NCBI GenBank assembly: GCA_905201895.1
Contig: CAJKPX010000058.1
Span: 1-14,149 of the forward strand
DNA: 14,149 bases
Source: an uncultured Eubacteriales bacterium
GTDB taxonomy: Bacteria > Bacillota > Clostridia > Oscillospirales > CAG-272
Reading direction: 5' to 3'
In this document: positions 5,367 through 12,908 of the stretch, piece by piece
Layout of the letters: each line of letters opens with the position of its first letter
How positions within the stretch are numbered: position 1 is the first letter of the stretch
Program-made: the position numbers and the translations under genes
The notes under the pieces: generated by a model
Seen by the model: the letters and a program-made list of their open reading frames with translations, nothing else
Databases searched by the model: none
Told to the model about the DNA's origin: nothing

Positions 5367-6140
5367 TTATTTTTTTACGGATTTGGGGATCTCGTCGGCG
5401 AGCTCGGCACGCGCGGCAGCCTTTTCAAGAGCACTTGCCCGCTCGCGTTTCCATGCGAAAAGCATTGTGACGCCGATGACGAGGGCACGGTAGAGACGGA
5501 TCGAGCAGATGATGTCGATTTCGGCACGCGTTTTTCCAGAGAGATAATCGGCACGCACCTGCATCTCGCCCGAGCGGCGACGGATTCGCGTGAATTTTTG
5601 GTCGATAAAGCCGATGATGGCTGCAACACTTGCAACCGTTGTTCCGTAGAGGACGGCTGTTTTTGCGGCGTCATCGGTTCCAACCGAGATCATAAGTCTC
5701 TTGACGCGAACGCGCATTCTGCCCTTTGTGACCTCATAGAGCTTTTTCAGGAGTGCCAGGATCATATCGAGGTTCTCCTTGAGGTTGGGGGAGGGGCGAG
5801 TTGCCGCCAGCGCCTTTTTTTGTTTTTTCTTTCTCGCCTTTTCCGCTGCCTTTTCGGCGGCACGGCGTTTCTTTTTTTCTGCCTTTGCGGCGAGCCGCTT
5901 TTGCCTGCGTTCTTCACGCTTGAGTGCTCTCTTGGGGTTGCGACAGCGCGAGAGATCGGTTTTTGCCTCCTCGGGATCCTTGTCGGAGAGAACGGTGTAC
6001 CGAATTCCGAGCACGCTGACCACCACGCGCGGCTTTTTCGTGCATGTGATGCGCACCCTTGCAACGCCGAGCAGGAGCAAGAGAAGCAAAAGAAGGATCA
6101 ATCCGCCAATACAAAGCAGAACGATCAATAAGGGATGCAT
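5367..6140 (-). CDS. DUF2953-family membrane protein (YtfI-like)
   Basis: This 257-residue protein has one strong N-terminal membrane helix (about 4-25, very Leu-rich). Next come a short strand-rich segment (VRITCTKKPRVVVSVLGIRYTV), a long Lys/Arg/Ala/Glu-rich helical block (about 65-115), and a C-terminal part with VRVKRLMISVGTDDAAKTAV, which is the DUF2953 signature region. The function of the family is unknown; its usual place beside ytfJ in sporulating Firmicutes suggests a spore role. The ATG at 6140 starts one base after the scpB stop, and its GGAGG (6147-6151) lies inside the 3' end of scpB, so translation is probably coupled. A longer upstream frame overlapping scpB is rejected. The charged block appears longer than usual for the family. 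Confidence 0.85.
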   Translation of the reverse strand: MHPLLIVLLCIGGLILLLLLLLLLGVARVRITCTKKPRVVVSVLGIRYTVLSDKDPEEAKTDLSRCRNPKRALKREERRQKRLAAKAEKKKRRAAEKAAEKARKKKQKKALAATRPSPNLKENLDMILALLKKLYEVTKGRMRVRVKRLMISVGTDDAAKTAVLYGTTVASVAAIIGFIDQKFTRIRRRSGEMQVRADYLSGKTRAEIDIICSIRLYRALVIGVTMLFAWKRERASALEKAAARAELADEIPKSVKK

Positions 6141-6141
6141 G

Positions 6142-6912
6142 TCATTCCTCCTTTGTATCGGAATGGTCGGAGGGAGAGGGATCACCGTCTGCCCCACCGT
6201 CTTCAATAGGCGCGGAGCCGCTTTCGTAAATGACGTCTGTTTCTTCGGTGTCAACCGCCTCGCAATAATCGTGGGGGGTGAGCGATTCTGCCTCGGCAGC
6301 CTCTGCCTCCTCGATCGAAATCTGGTCGGCATCCACCTGCGCAGCTGCCACACTGAGTGCCTCGGTTTCGGGTAGCTCGTCGAGCGAGTTGATGCCGAAC
6401 ACGCGCAGGAATTTCTCGGTGGTGACGTAGAGCATCGGTCTGCCGGGGGCGTCGAGTCGACCTGCCGCCTCGATCAGACCCTTGTCGAGCAGCGAACCCA
6501 CGGCGTAGGAGCTGTCGACACCGCGCACCAGGTCAACGAAGGAGCGAGTGACGGGCTGGTTATATGCGACCACCGCCAAAACCTCCATTGAGGATGCCGA
6601 GAGATTTCCGCCGCGGCGGATACCGAGTGCCTCACGGATATAGGGGGCGTATTGCTCCTTGGTGGTGAGCTGGCAGGAGGTGGGGTAGAGGAGTAGCTGA
6701 ATGCCGTGATGCGTACCGTCCTCGGTGAAGCGCTCTGCCATCTGCGCCACCATTGTTTTGACGTCCTTCGTCGCAAGTCCCAGCACCTCGCCAAGCTTAT
6801 CGTATCGCATCGGGTGACCCGCCGCAAAGAGGATCGCCTCAATCGCCTGCTCAATTTCCTGTGCAGAGGTCAGAGGCTCGAGCGTTGGTGCGTTTTGTTT
6901 CTTTTCTTCCAT
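6142..6912 (-). CDS. scpB: Segregation and condensation protein B
   Basis: ScpB is the winged-helix kite subunit that binds ScpA in the SMC-ScpAB condensin and acts in chromosome compaction and segregation on the nucleoid. The 256-residue protein has the two-winged-helix core at about 15-185, with family blocks IEAILFAAGHPMRYDKL, SMEVLAVVAYNQPVTRS and DLVRGVDSSYAVGSLLDKGLI. The last ~70 residues form an unusually acidic tail (ending SDHSDTKEE); ScpB is usually under 200 residues. It starts 24 bp after the scpA stop, and its 3' end contains the ribosome binding site of the next gene. The own Shine-Dalgarno (AAGGA) is about 14 nt away, so coupling to scpA translation is likely. Confidence 0.95.
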   Translation of the reverse strand: MEEKKQNAPTLEPLTSAQEIEQAIEAILFAAGHPMRYDKLGEVLGLATKDVKTMVAQMAERFTEDGTHHGIQLLLYPTSCQLTTKEQYAPYIREALGIRRGGNLSASSMEVLAVVAYNQPVTRSFVDLVRGVDSSYAVGSLLDKGLIEAAGRLDAPGRPMLYVTTEKFLRVFGINSLDELPETEALSVAAAQVDADQISIEEAEAAEAESLTPHDYCEAVDTEETDVIYESGSAPIEDGGADGDPSPSDHSDTKEE

Positions 6913-6936
6913 AGGTCTTTGGAGTTTCCTTTCGGG

Positions 6937-8073
6937 TTATGTGGGATCGGCATCGGAGTCACCGCTCTCGGTAATCGCCTTTGCCTGTTGTGCCATTGTG
7001 CTTACGATCTCCTGAACGTCCAGCCCGATATCGTCGATGATATCCTCGTCGGACTCGGAGAGCTGATCGTCGAGAATTTTTGCCAGGCGCGCTTCCTCCT
7101 CAAGATCGCTGTCGTCGGGGGGAAGGAGGTCGGGGGGCAGCTGCTCGGCATCCTTTGTTGCCTGTCGCTCTGCCGCACGCCGTGCGCGCTCCTCGGCACG
7201 CAGACGTTTTTTCTCGGCGAGCTTTTGCTCGCGCAGGATACGTCGCTGCTCGCGGTGCATCTCTGCCTTGGAGGATAGCGGAATCGGCTCGTCGTCGTCA
7301 TAGGTCTTGCGTGTTTCGGCGTTGAGCGCCTCCTCGTCGGGCGGATTTTCATTGACCACAAAGCGCGTGTCGCTTCCGTGGATCGCGTGATCGTCATCCT
7401 CCTCGATCAGGATTTTACGAACCTTGATCAACTCAAGAATGCCGAGAAAGATCGCAATGAGGTCGGGGAGTGAGGTGGCGTCCGAGAGCAGCTCCTTCAT
7501 CGAAGGATTGCGACGTCGCTTGGTCATGTGATGCAGAATACCAACGATCTTGACCTCAACCGGCACGATCGGCTTGGCGATCATGGGGGCGAACACCTGC
7601 TTTTCTGCCTTGGGGCGACTTTCGTTTGCCGCGATGATGCGGCGCACCGCCGTGCACAGGCTTGTTACCTGCTGATCGGCAACGTAGGTCACGTCCACCG
7701 AGATTTCGTCGGTGTCCTTTACCATTCTGCCGCTGTACGTCTGGTAGAGTGGGATCAGCTTTGTCACCGCTTCCTTTGCCTGCTGATAGCGGAGCAGGGC
7801 ATCTGCCAGCTCGGCGCGGGGATCCTTTTCGTCCTCGGTCGCGCGCGGCAGAAGCATCTGACTTTTGATCCTCATCAGCTCGCTCGCCATCACGATAAAC
7901 TCGCCTGCCAGCTCCATGTCCATCCGTTCTGCGGCTCGGATATACTCCAAATATTGGTCGCAGATCAGCGCGATGGGAATATCCTCGATATTCAGTTTGT
8001 TTTTGTTGATCAGGGAGAGCAAGAGGTCGAGCGGTCCCTCAAACTGCTCAATTCGGTAGGTAAGCGTTTCCAT
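6937..8073 (-). CDS. scpA: Segregation and condensation protein A with a long charged C-terminal extension
   Basis: ScpA is the kleisin that bridges the SMC heads in bacterial condensin. The N-terminal part shows the family start FEGPLDLLLSLINKNKLNIEDIP (residues 11-33), written in two blocks: FEGPLDLLLS and LINKNKLNIEDIP. MASELMRIKSQMLLP lies at 62-76. The C-terminal winged helix that contacts the SMC cap is at about 170-225 (FLGILELIKVRK). The kleisin proper ends near residue 240. A further ~138 residues follow: a Lys/Arg/Glu-rich helix (about 268-308) and an acidic stretch (about 315-352). B. subtilis ScpA is about 250 residues. The ATG at 8073 has no good Shine-Dalgarno, and in-frame codons upstream offer no alternative start before a stop. 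Confidence 0.94.
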   Translation of the reverse strand: METLTYRIEQFEGPLDLLLSLINKNKLNIEDIPIALICDQYLEYIRAAERMDMELAGEFIVMASELMRIKSQMLLPRATEDEKDPRAELADALLRYQQAKEAVTKLIPLYQTYSGRMVKDTDEISVDVTYVADQQVTSLCTAVRRIIAANESRPKAEKQVFAPMIAKPIVPVEVKIVGILHHMTKRRRNPSMKELLSDATSLPDLIAIFLGILELIKVRKILIEEDDDHAIHGSDTRFVVNENPPDEEALNAETRKTYDDDEPIPLSSKAEMHREQRRILREQKLAEKKRLRAEERARRAAERQATKDAEQLPPDLLPPDDSDLEEEARLAKILDDQLSESDEDIIDDIGLDVQEIVSTMAQQAKAITESGDSDADPT

Positions 8074-8106
8074 GCGGTCTGTTTTTACTTCGTCGGAGCG
8101 GATGCA

Positions 8107-8147
8107 CCGACACCTTTCATATCAATGGCTTCCCGAGTCTGTGTCGG
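8107..8147 (-). other. Stem-loop in the gap before scpA
   Basis: CCGACAC (8107-8113) and GTGTCGG (8141-8147) form a perfect 7-bp stem with a 27-nt loop inside the 101-bp gap between the protease gene and scpA. No T-run follows, so it is not an ordinary terminator. It may be an mRNA processing or stability element. Confidence 0.35.
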
Positions 8148-8174
8148 GATGCGATTTTGTTAATTGCAGGATCG

Positions 8175-8879
8175 TTAGTGAGCGATCAGGGGCGCCAGCA
8201 AACGGATCACACCGTTCGCGATGCCATAGGTCAGCTCATTGGCAATCCACGAGAAGGGGGAATAACCGAAGCGCGAGAGGACGATCACGGCAACGAGCAC
8301 GCCGATCATGATCTGACGCTCGTAGCGCATAATGGAAAAATAGGTTTTGGTGGGCAGAAAGAGCAGCGCAATCCGCGAGCCGTCAAAGGGCGGGCAGGGG
8401 ATGAGGTTGAACGCCATAAAGAGAAAGTTATACTGCGCGCTGAGAAAGAAAAGCTGAAAAGCCCAATAGGTGCACGTGGTGAGAAACGCGGGCATGCCCA
8501 CAAAGGTGTAGAGCACAAAGAAGAGCCCCGCAAGCACGGCGCTGATCACACCGAGCAGCGCGTTTGCGGCAGGACCTGCAAGAGCCGAGAGTGCCATGCC
8601 GCGCTTGGGATTGCGGAAATAGCGCGCATTGACGGGAATTGGCTTTGCCCAACCGAAGCCGAAAATCAGCATCGAAAGAAATCCGATCGGATCGAGATGC
8701 TTGACGGGGTTGAGCGTGAGTCTGCCGAGGTTGTGGGCTGTCGGGTCGCCGCATTTCCAAGCCACATAGCCGTGCGCGGTCTCGTGAAATGCAAGCGCGA
8801 AAAAGATAATGGGAAGCGAGAGCAGCAGGGAGACGATAATGTCCCGAATATCGCCGCCGCTCAAAATGGAAAGTAGCAT
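8175..8879 (-). CDS. Site-2 protease family (M50) membrane metalloprotease
   Basis: This is an integral membrane zinc protease of the short YwhC-like M50 group, which cuts within or next to membrane helices; no substrate can be named. In 234 residues the zinc motif H32-E-T-A-H36 lies inside the first helical region. The second metal-ligand motif appears as NLIPCPPFDG (158-167, Asp166), a variant of the usual N-P-x-P-x-x-DG pattern. The intervening SALAGPAANALLG (98-110) is also typical. About five to six hydrophobic segments are visible. There is no PDZ domain, unlike RseP/SpoIVFB-type relatives with extra domains. AAAGG lies 8 nt before the ATG. It is encoded between ysxC and scpA, all on the same strand. 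Confidence 0.9.
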   Translation of the reverse strand: MLLSILSGGDIRDIIVSLLLSLPIIFFALAFHETAHGYVAWKCGDPTAHNLGRLTLNPVKHLDPIGFLSMLIFGFGWAKPIPVNARYFRNPKRGMALSALAGPAANALLGVISAVLAGLFFVLYTFVGMPAFLTTCTYWAFQLFFLSAQYNFLFMAFNLIPCPPFDGSRIALLFLPTKTYFSIMRYERQIMIGVLVAVIVLSRFGYSPFSWIANELTYGIANGVIRLLAPLIAH

Positions 8880-8956
8880 GGGAAAAACCTTTCTTCTTTG
8901 GAAATTTGAAAACTCAAACGGTCAAATACCAAAATTGTAAGTGTTGGTCTGCAGAA

Positions 8957-9565
8957 TCAGAGCTTGATGCCCGATGCCGCTGCAATGAGCCTCCAAAGCT
9001 CATCCCGGCCCTGATTTTTCAGGGACGAATAAAAGAGAATCGGCGTGTCGGCGGGAATTTCGGGATGATTGCAGAGAAGCTCCTCTGATTTTTTGCGTTC
9101 GGTGGCGTTGAGCTTATCGCTCTTGGTTGCAACAACCACAAAAGGAATTTCTGCTTCACGCAAAAACTGCAACATCATTTCGTCATCCGCCGTGGGACCC
9201 ACGCGGCTGTCGATCAGCTGGATCACCAGCTTGAGCAGATCGAGATTGGGGTTTTTGGTGAAATATCCGTCGGTGAGAGCCGACCATTGCTCCTTGTCCT
9301 CGGGACGCCGCTTTGCAAAGCCGTAGCCGGGCAGGTCCACGAGAAAGAGCTTTTTGTCAACGTCGTAGAAATTGATCGTGATGGTTTTTCCGGGAGCAGA
9401 GCTCACGCGAGCGAGCGATTTGCGCCCGAGAAGTGAGTTGATCAGCGAGCTTTTTCCAACGTTGGAGCGACCCGAAAAGGCAATCTGCACCATCGGATCG
9501 GTGGGGAATTGTCGGGGCAGTCCCGCGCTGATACGCAGGCTGACCGCATTGAGATTGAGAGCCAT
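8957..9565 (-). CDS. ysxC: Ribosome biogenesis GTPase YsxC/EngB
   Basis: YsxC (EngB, YihA) is an essential small GTPase required for late assembly of the 50S ribosomal subunit in many bacteria. The 202-residue length is normal. Motifs seen are G1 GRSNVGKS (32-39), G2 within the KTITINFY stretch (60-67), G3 DLPG (77-80) followed by YGFAK, G4 TKSD (147-150), and a G5-like SSLKNQG. AAAGGAG precedes the ATG by about 10 nt. It starts 41 bp after the lon stop on the same strand. The lon-ysxC order is known from B. subtilis and other Firmicutes, which supports both calls and suggests co-transcription from the lon promoter. Confidence 0.96.
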   Translation of the reverse strand: MALNLNAVSLRISAGLPRQFPTDPMVQIAFSGRSNVGKSSLINSLLGRKSLARVSSAPGKTITINFYDVDKKLFLVDLPGYGFAKRRPEDKEQWSALTDGYFTKNPNLDLLKLVIQLIDSRVGPTADDEMMLQFLREAEIPFVVVATKSDKLNATERKKSEELLCNHPEIPADTPILFYSSLKNQGRDELWRLIAAASGIKL

Positions 9566-9606
9566 CTTGCGGATGCTCCTTTCTGATCTGAATTGGGGAA
9601 TTGGCG

Positions 9607-12039
9607 TTATTGCTTGTCAAAGCGCACCTGATTTGCGGTGGGCGTGTTGACGGGGATAAAGGGCGCGGAGGAGCGTGTCTCCGTGTCCGACGCCTTTTCG
9701 AGTCTTTCGGGCTTGGCGGGCACGAGTGCGTGCGCGAGCACCTCGGAAATCTTGCGGCAAGGAACGAGCTCCATATTTTCGCGTGCGAGCGGATCAAGCT
9801 CCTCAAGATCACGCAGATTATCCTGCGGAATGAGCACCTTCTTCACGCCGGCATTGTATGCCGCCATCGTTTTTTCTTTGAGACCGCCGATCGCGAGCAC
9901 ACTGCCGCGCAGGCTGATCTCGCCTGTCATTGCAACCTCGCGGCGAACGGCTCTGTCTGAGAGCGCACTCACGAGCGCCGTCACCATTGTCACACCTGCG
10001 GAGGGACCGTCTTTGGGAACCGCGCCCTCGGGGAAGTGGATGTGAATATCCTTTGTTTTGTAGAAGTCGGTGGGAATGCCGTATTCGGTAGCGATCGAGC
10101 GAACGTAGCTCACCGCGAGCTTTGCGGATTCCTTCATCACGTCGCCGAGCGAGCCCGTGGTCTCGATCTTACCGCTGCCTTCCAGCACGGCAACCTCAAC
10201 CTTGAGCAGGCTTCCGCCCAGCTCTGTGTAGGCGAGTCCATTGACCACGCCAATCTCATTCTCCTCGCCGATCAGCTCGGGGAGAAGCTTGCGCGCGCCG
10301 AGATAGGATGCAAGGTCGGTTGCCTTGACCGTGATCTGCTTTTTCTCCTCGGCAAGCAGGCGCCGACTTGCCTTGCGGCAAAGCGCGGCAACTGTGCGCT
10401 CCAAATTACGCACCCCCGCCTCGCGTGTGTAGTAGTCGATGATCTCCAGAATAGCATCATCGGTGATTTTGAGCATCTTTTTGTTCAGACCGTGACGCGA
10501 AAGCTGCTTGGGAATGAGATATTGCTTGGCGATCGCCAGCTTTTCACGCTTGGTGTAGATGCCGAGCTCAATGATCTCCATGCGGTCGCGCAGAGGGCGC
10601 GGAATGCTCTCCAGCGAGTTTGCGGTGGCAAGAAACATGCAATGCGAGAGGTCGAGAGGAAGCTCCACGAAATGATCGCGGAAGGTCTTGTTCTGCTCGC
10701 CGTCAAGCACCTCAAGCAGGGCCGAGGTGGGGTCACCGTGCGAATCGCGCGTGAGCTTGTCGATCTCATCGAGCAGGAGCAGGGGATTGCAAACACCCGC
10801 CTGCGTGATCGCGTTGACGATCCGCCCGGGCATTGCGCCGATATAGGTTTTTCTATGACCGCGGATGTCGGCCTCATCGCGCACACCGCCGAGCGAGATG
10901 CGTACGTATTTACGATTCATCGCGCGTGCAATAGATGCTGCGATTGAGGTTTTACCCACGCCGGGAGGGCCGACCAGACAAAGAATCTGGTTGCGCAGCT
11001 CGGGGCTCATTTGCTTTGCGGCGATGTATTCCACGATGCGCTCCTTGACCTTTTCCAAACCGAAGTGATCGGTGTCGAGCACCTTTTGCACGCGGTCGAA
11101 GCGCAGGGTATCACGGGACTGCTTGGTCCACGGAATATCAAGACAAATATCGAGATAGTTGGCAAGCACGGTTGCCTCGGCAGACCCGAAGGGCGCCTTA
11201 GCAAGGCGATCGTTTTCTTTTTTGAGCTTTGCGCGCACCTCGTCTGGGAGATCGGCTTCGTCGATCCGATGCGCAAACTCCTCCACGTCGCTGCCCTCGC
11301 CCAGCTCCTCCTGAATCACCTTCATCTGCTCGCGCAGATAGTATTCGCGCTGGTTGCGGTTCATGCGTGCGGTCACGCGGCGACGAATCAGGGCTTCCTC
11401 CTCGAGTACCTCGGATTCCTCGCCGAGAATTTCGAGCAGCTCCTCTGCGCGACGCAGGGGATCGAAGCATTCAAGCACCGCCTGCTTGTCAACGTTGCGG
11501 ATCAGAATGTTTGCAGCGATGAAGTCGGCGAGCAGACCGGGATCGTCAAAAAGGCGCGCGGCAGAGAGGATATCCTCGGTGTTTGCGGGGAGCAGCTCTG
11601 CGGTTTCCTTGAGCGCGCGGAGCATTTCGTGAACCGCCGCCTCACCGCGAACGCCGCCCTTATCGGGCAGAATGATATGCTTGACGTGCAGATCGGCCTC
11701 CAGATGCTTGCCGTTTTTGCGGAAGCGCTGTGCGGTGGCACGGAGAAATCCCTCGGCAATGATGCGCGTTTGACCCTCGGGGGTGCGGAGCAGCTGCTTG
11801 ATCTTTGCCACGGTACCAACCGTGTAGTAGGGAAATTCGTTGAGGTCACCTTCCTCGCGGTAGTCGCGGTAGGTGGTCAGAAAAATAAAGGCGTTCCCGT
11901 TTCCTGCGAGCTTTGCGGCGGCTTCAGCCTCCTCGTCGTTCGGTTCAAAGTTGACCGTCACGGCAGGGAACGCAACGGTTCCGCGCAGGGCGATCACGGG
12001 CAGGGTAATTTCATCAATTTTTTCAATGTAAGAGGGCAT
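9607..12039 (-). CDS. lon: ATP-dependent protease Lon
   Basis: Lon degrades misfolded and selected regulatory proteins in the cytosol, coupling an AAA+ unfoldase to a Ser-Lys peptidase. The 810 residues show an N-terminal LON substrate-binding domain (about 10-205) and a coiled helical region. The AAA+ module has Walker A GPPGVGKT (357-364) and Walker B LLLDEIDK. The C-terminal peptidase has catalytic Ser680 in PKDGPSAG and Lys723 in GGLKEK, 43 residues apart as in E. coli Lon. The ~35 residues after the peptidase domain form a low-complexity tail. The ATG is preceded by AAAGGA at 7-nt spacing. It is the first gene of the minus-strand series and has its own promoter about 97 nt upstream. Confidence 0.98.
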   Translation of the reverse strand: MPSYIEKIDEITLPVIALRGTVAFPAVTVNFEPNDEEAEAAAKLAGNGNAFIFLTTYRDYREEGDLNEFPYYTVGTVAKIKQLLRTPEGQTRIIAEGFLRATAQRFRKNGKHLEADLHVKHIILPDKGGVRGEAAVHEMLRALKETAELLPANTEDILSAARLFDDPGLLADFIAANILIRNVDKQAVLECFDPLRRAEELLEILGEESEVLEEEALIRRRVTARMNRNQREYYLREQMKVIQEELGEGSDVEEFAHRIDEADLPDEVRAKLKKENDRLAKAPFGSAEATVLANYLDICLDIPWTKQSRDTLRFDRVQKVLDTDHFGLEKVKERIVEYIAAKQMSPELRNQILCLVGPPGVGKTSIAASIARAMNRKYVRISLGGVRDEADIRGHRKTYIGAMPGRIVNAITQAGVCNPLLLLDEIDKLTRDSHGDPTSALLEVLDGEQNKTFRDHFVELPLDLSHCMFLATANSLESIPRPLRDRMEIIELGIYTKREKLAIAKQYLIPKQLSRHGLNKKMLKITDDAILEIIDYYTREAGVRNLERTVAALCRKASRRLLAEEKKQITVKATDLASYLGARKLLPELIGEENEIGVVNGLAYTELGGSLLKVEVAVLEGSGKIETTGSLGDVMKESAKLAVSYVRSIATEYGIPTDFYKTKDIHIHFPEGAVPKDGPSAGVTMVTALVSALSDRAVRREVAMTGEISLRGSVLAIGGLKEKTMAAYNAGVKKVLIPQDNLRDLEELDPLARENMELVPCRKISEVLAHALVPAKPERLEKASDTETRSSAPFIPVNTPTANQVRFDKQ

Positions 12040-12100
12040 TCCAAAATCCTTTCGGGGTAACTCATTGGCGTGCAGAACATGCGATACGCACCCATTTTTG

Positions 12101-12126
12101 ATTGTAAAATCCGTTTATATTACAAT
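12101..12126. repeat. Inverted repeat at the start of the lon leader
   Basis: ATTGTAA (12101-12107) and TTACAAT (12120-12126) are perfect reverse complements separated by 12 bp. They begin just after the predicted lon transcription start (near 12129). It may be an operator or a 5' mRNA hairpin. It does not match CIRCE or the CtsR box. Confidence 0.4.
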
Positions 12127-12135
12127 TATTATCTT

Positions 12136-12164
12136 ATTATATCACACTTTCTCTCAAATTTCCA
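12136..12164 (-). promoter_or_regulatory. lon promoter, extended -10 type
   Basis: On the minus strand, TGGAAA (12164-12159) is followed by a 17-nt spacer and TATAAT (12141-12136) preceded by TGA. The -10 is perfect and the -35 weak (4 of 6), compensated by the TG. The leader is about 90 nt. Confidence 0.7.
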
Positions 12165-12238
12165 TAGGTTTGGCAAAAAAAGTTACCCATTTTGCAATCT
12201 TTTTTGCTCGAAAAAACGACTTTTTTCAGAATGGCGTA
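12165..12238. other. A/T-tract region between the divergent promoters
   Basis: Homopolymeric A and T runs fill this stretch, including a 7-bp dyad GAAAAAA/TTTTTTC (12210-12216 with 12221-12227). It lies upstream of both the lon promoter and the plus-strand promoter at 12239. Such tracts can act as UP-element-like or curved DNA. No gene is seen. Confidence 0.35.
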
Positions 12239-12267
12239 TTTACTTATAAATTTTTTTGTGGTATACT
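12239..12267 (+). promoter_or_regulatory. Promoter of the 188-aa membrane protein gene
   Basis: TTTACT (12239-12244) is followed by a 17-nt spacer and TATACT (12262-12267) preceded by TGG. The ATG follows 38 nt later with GGGGAGG between, so an upstream in-frame ATG at 12065 would lie outside the transcript. Confidence 0.7.
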
Positions 12268-12304
12268 ATCCATGATCGAAACGTTACAACGGGGAGGGCA
12301 GACA

Positions 12305-12871
12305 ATGAAAAAGGAAAAGCACAGTACGTTTGAGTTCCTCTTGTCAAACGGCAAGGACCGTATTCGCGCGGAGCTTGAGAAAAAGACGTTCAGCGCGACT
12401 GTTGAGATTTTTTTGAATGAAGAGCTGCTTTCTTTTGAGAAGGTCGATTTTGATGTTGGCTATTGGCTGAAATTCTTTGAGGTCGACGGCACGCCCTGCC
12501 TGATCTGCATCAAGGAAATCGAGGAGCTTGGTGAGGATTGCGAGGTCAAATGCTATCAAAACGGATGCTCACTCACCGACGGTGATACCGTTGAAGAACT
12601 CAAGCGACGTATTGAGGACCCGCACTACGGTGAGGTATATAGCGCGGCAAAACAAAGAAAAAATCTTCTTTGGTCGGTGGTCGTATCGTTGCTTGTGGCG
12701 GTTGCAATCGTTCTGATCTGGGGAAGGCATGTGTCACCGTGGGAGCAGGCGATTCTGTTTTTTGGCACGCTGATTCTTTATTGGGGAAAGCACCTGATCG
12801 ACCATGTCACCGATCGTAGGATCCGCAAAAGCATTCTGCGGATGTTTTCCGAAAATGACAAAAATAATTGA
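12305..12871 (+). CDS. Unknown protein with two C-terminal membrane helices
   Basis: I do not recognise this 188-residue protein. Residues 1-115 are soluble and predicted alpha/beta, with many Glu/Lys residues and three Cys (65, 68 and 83, then 88 as a fourth), giving C-x-x-C (65-68) and a later C-x4-C (83-88). Residues 118-139 (WSVVVSLLVAVAIVLIWG core) and 148-163 (AILFFGTLILYWG core) are hydrophobic and probably form a membrane hairpin. A positively charged tail (RRIRKSILRM) follows. The soluble part would face the cytosol by the positive-inside rule. The start at 12305 is set by GGGGAGG (12291-12297) and by the promoter at 12239-12267. It is divergent from lon and lies upstream of uvrB, which has its own promoter. 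Confidence 0.8.
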   Translation: MKKEKHSTFEFLLSNGKDRIRAELEKKTFSATVEIFLNEELLSFEKVDFDVGYWLKFFEVDGTPCLICIKEIEELGEDCEVKCYQNGCSLTDGDTVEELKRRIEDPHYGEVYSAAKQRKNLLWSVVVSLLVAVAIVLIWGRHVSPWEQAILFFGTLILYWGKHLIDHVTDRRIRKSILRMFSENDKNN

Positions 12872-12879
12872 TTTTATGC

Positions 12880-12908
12880 TTTACAAATTGCAAAAAATGT
12901 GATATAAT
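12880..12908 (+). promoter_or_regulatory. uvrB promoter, extended -10 type
   Basis: TTTACA (12880-12885) is followed by a 17-nt spacer and TATAAT (12903-12908) preceded by TGA. It is among the strongest sigma-A matches in the window. No LexA/DinR box of the GAAC-N4-GTTC type is visible between the promoter and the uvrB start. Confidence 0.85.

Noticed and set aside
6141..6353. N-terminal extension of the DUF2953 gene into scpB
   Set aside because: The extension is a shadow of scpB coding sequence. A strong GGAGG and a membrane helix mark the start at 6140.
8085..8120. An 11-codon frame (MKGVGASAPTK) ahead of scpA as a leader peptide
   Set aside because: It has only a weak ribosome binding site and no regulatory codon run. 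It may be chance.
11011..12060. Plus-strand 349-codon open frame opposite lon
   Set aside because: It is antisense to the N-terminal half of lon and has no family features.
12065..12304. Upstream start of the 188-aa protein at an earlier in-frame ATG
   Set aside because: The promoter at 12239-12267 and GGGGAGG at 12291-12297 place the start at 12305. The extension reads like translated AT-rich intergenic DNA.
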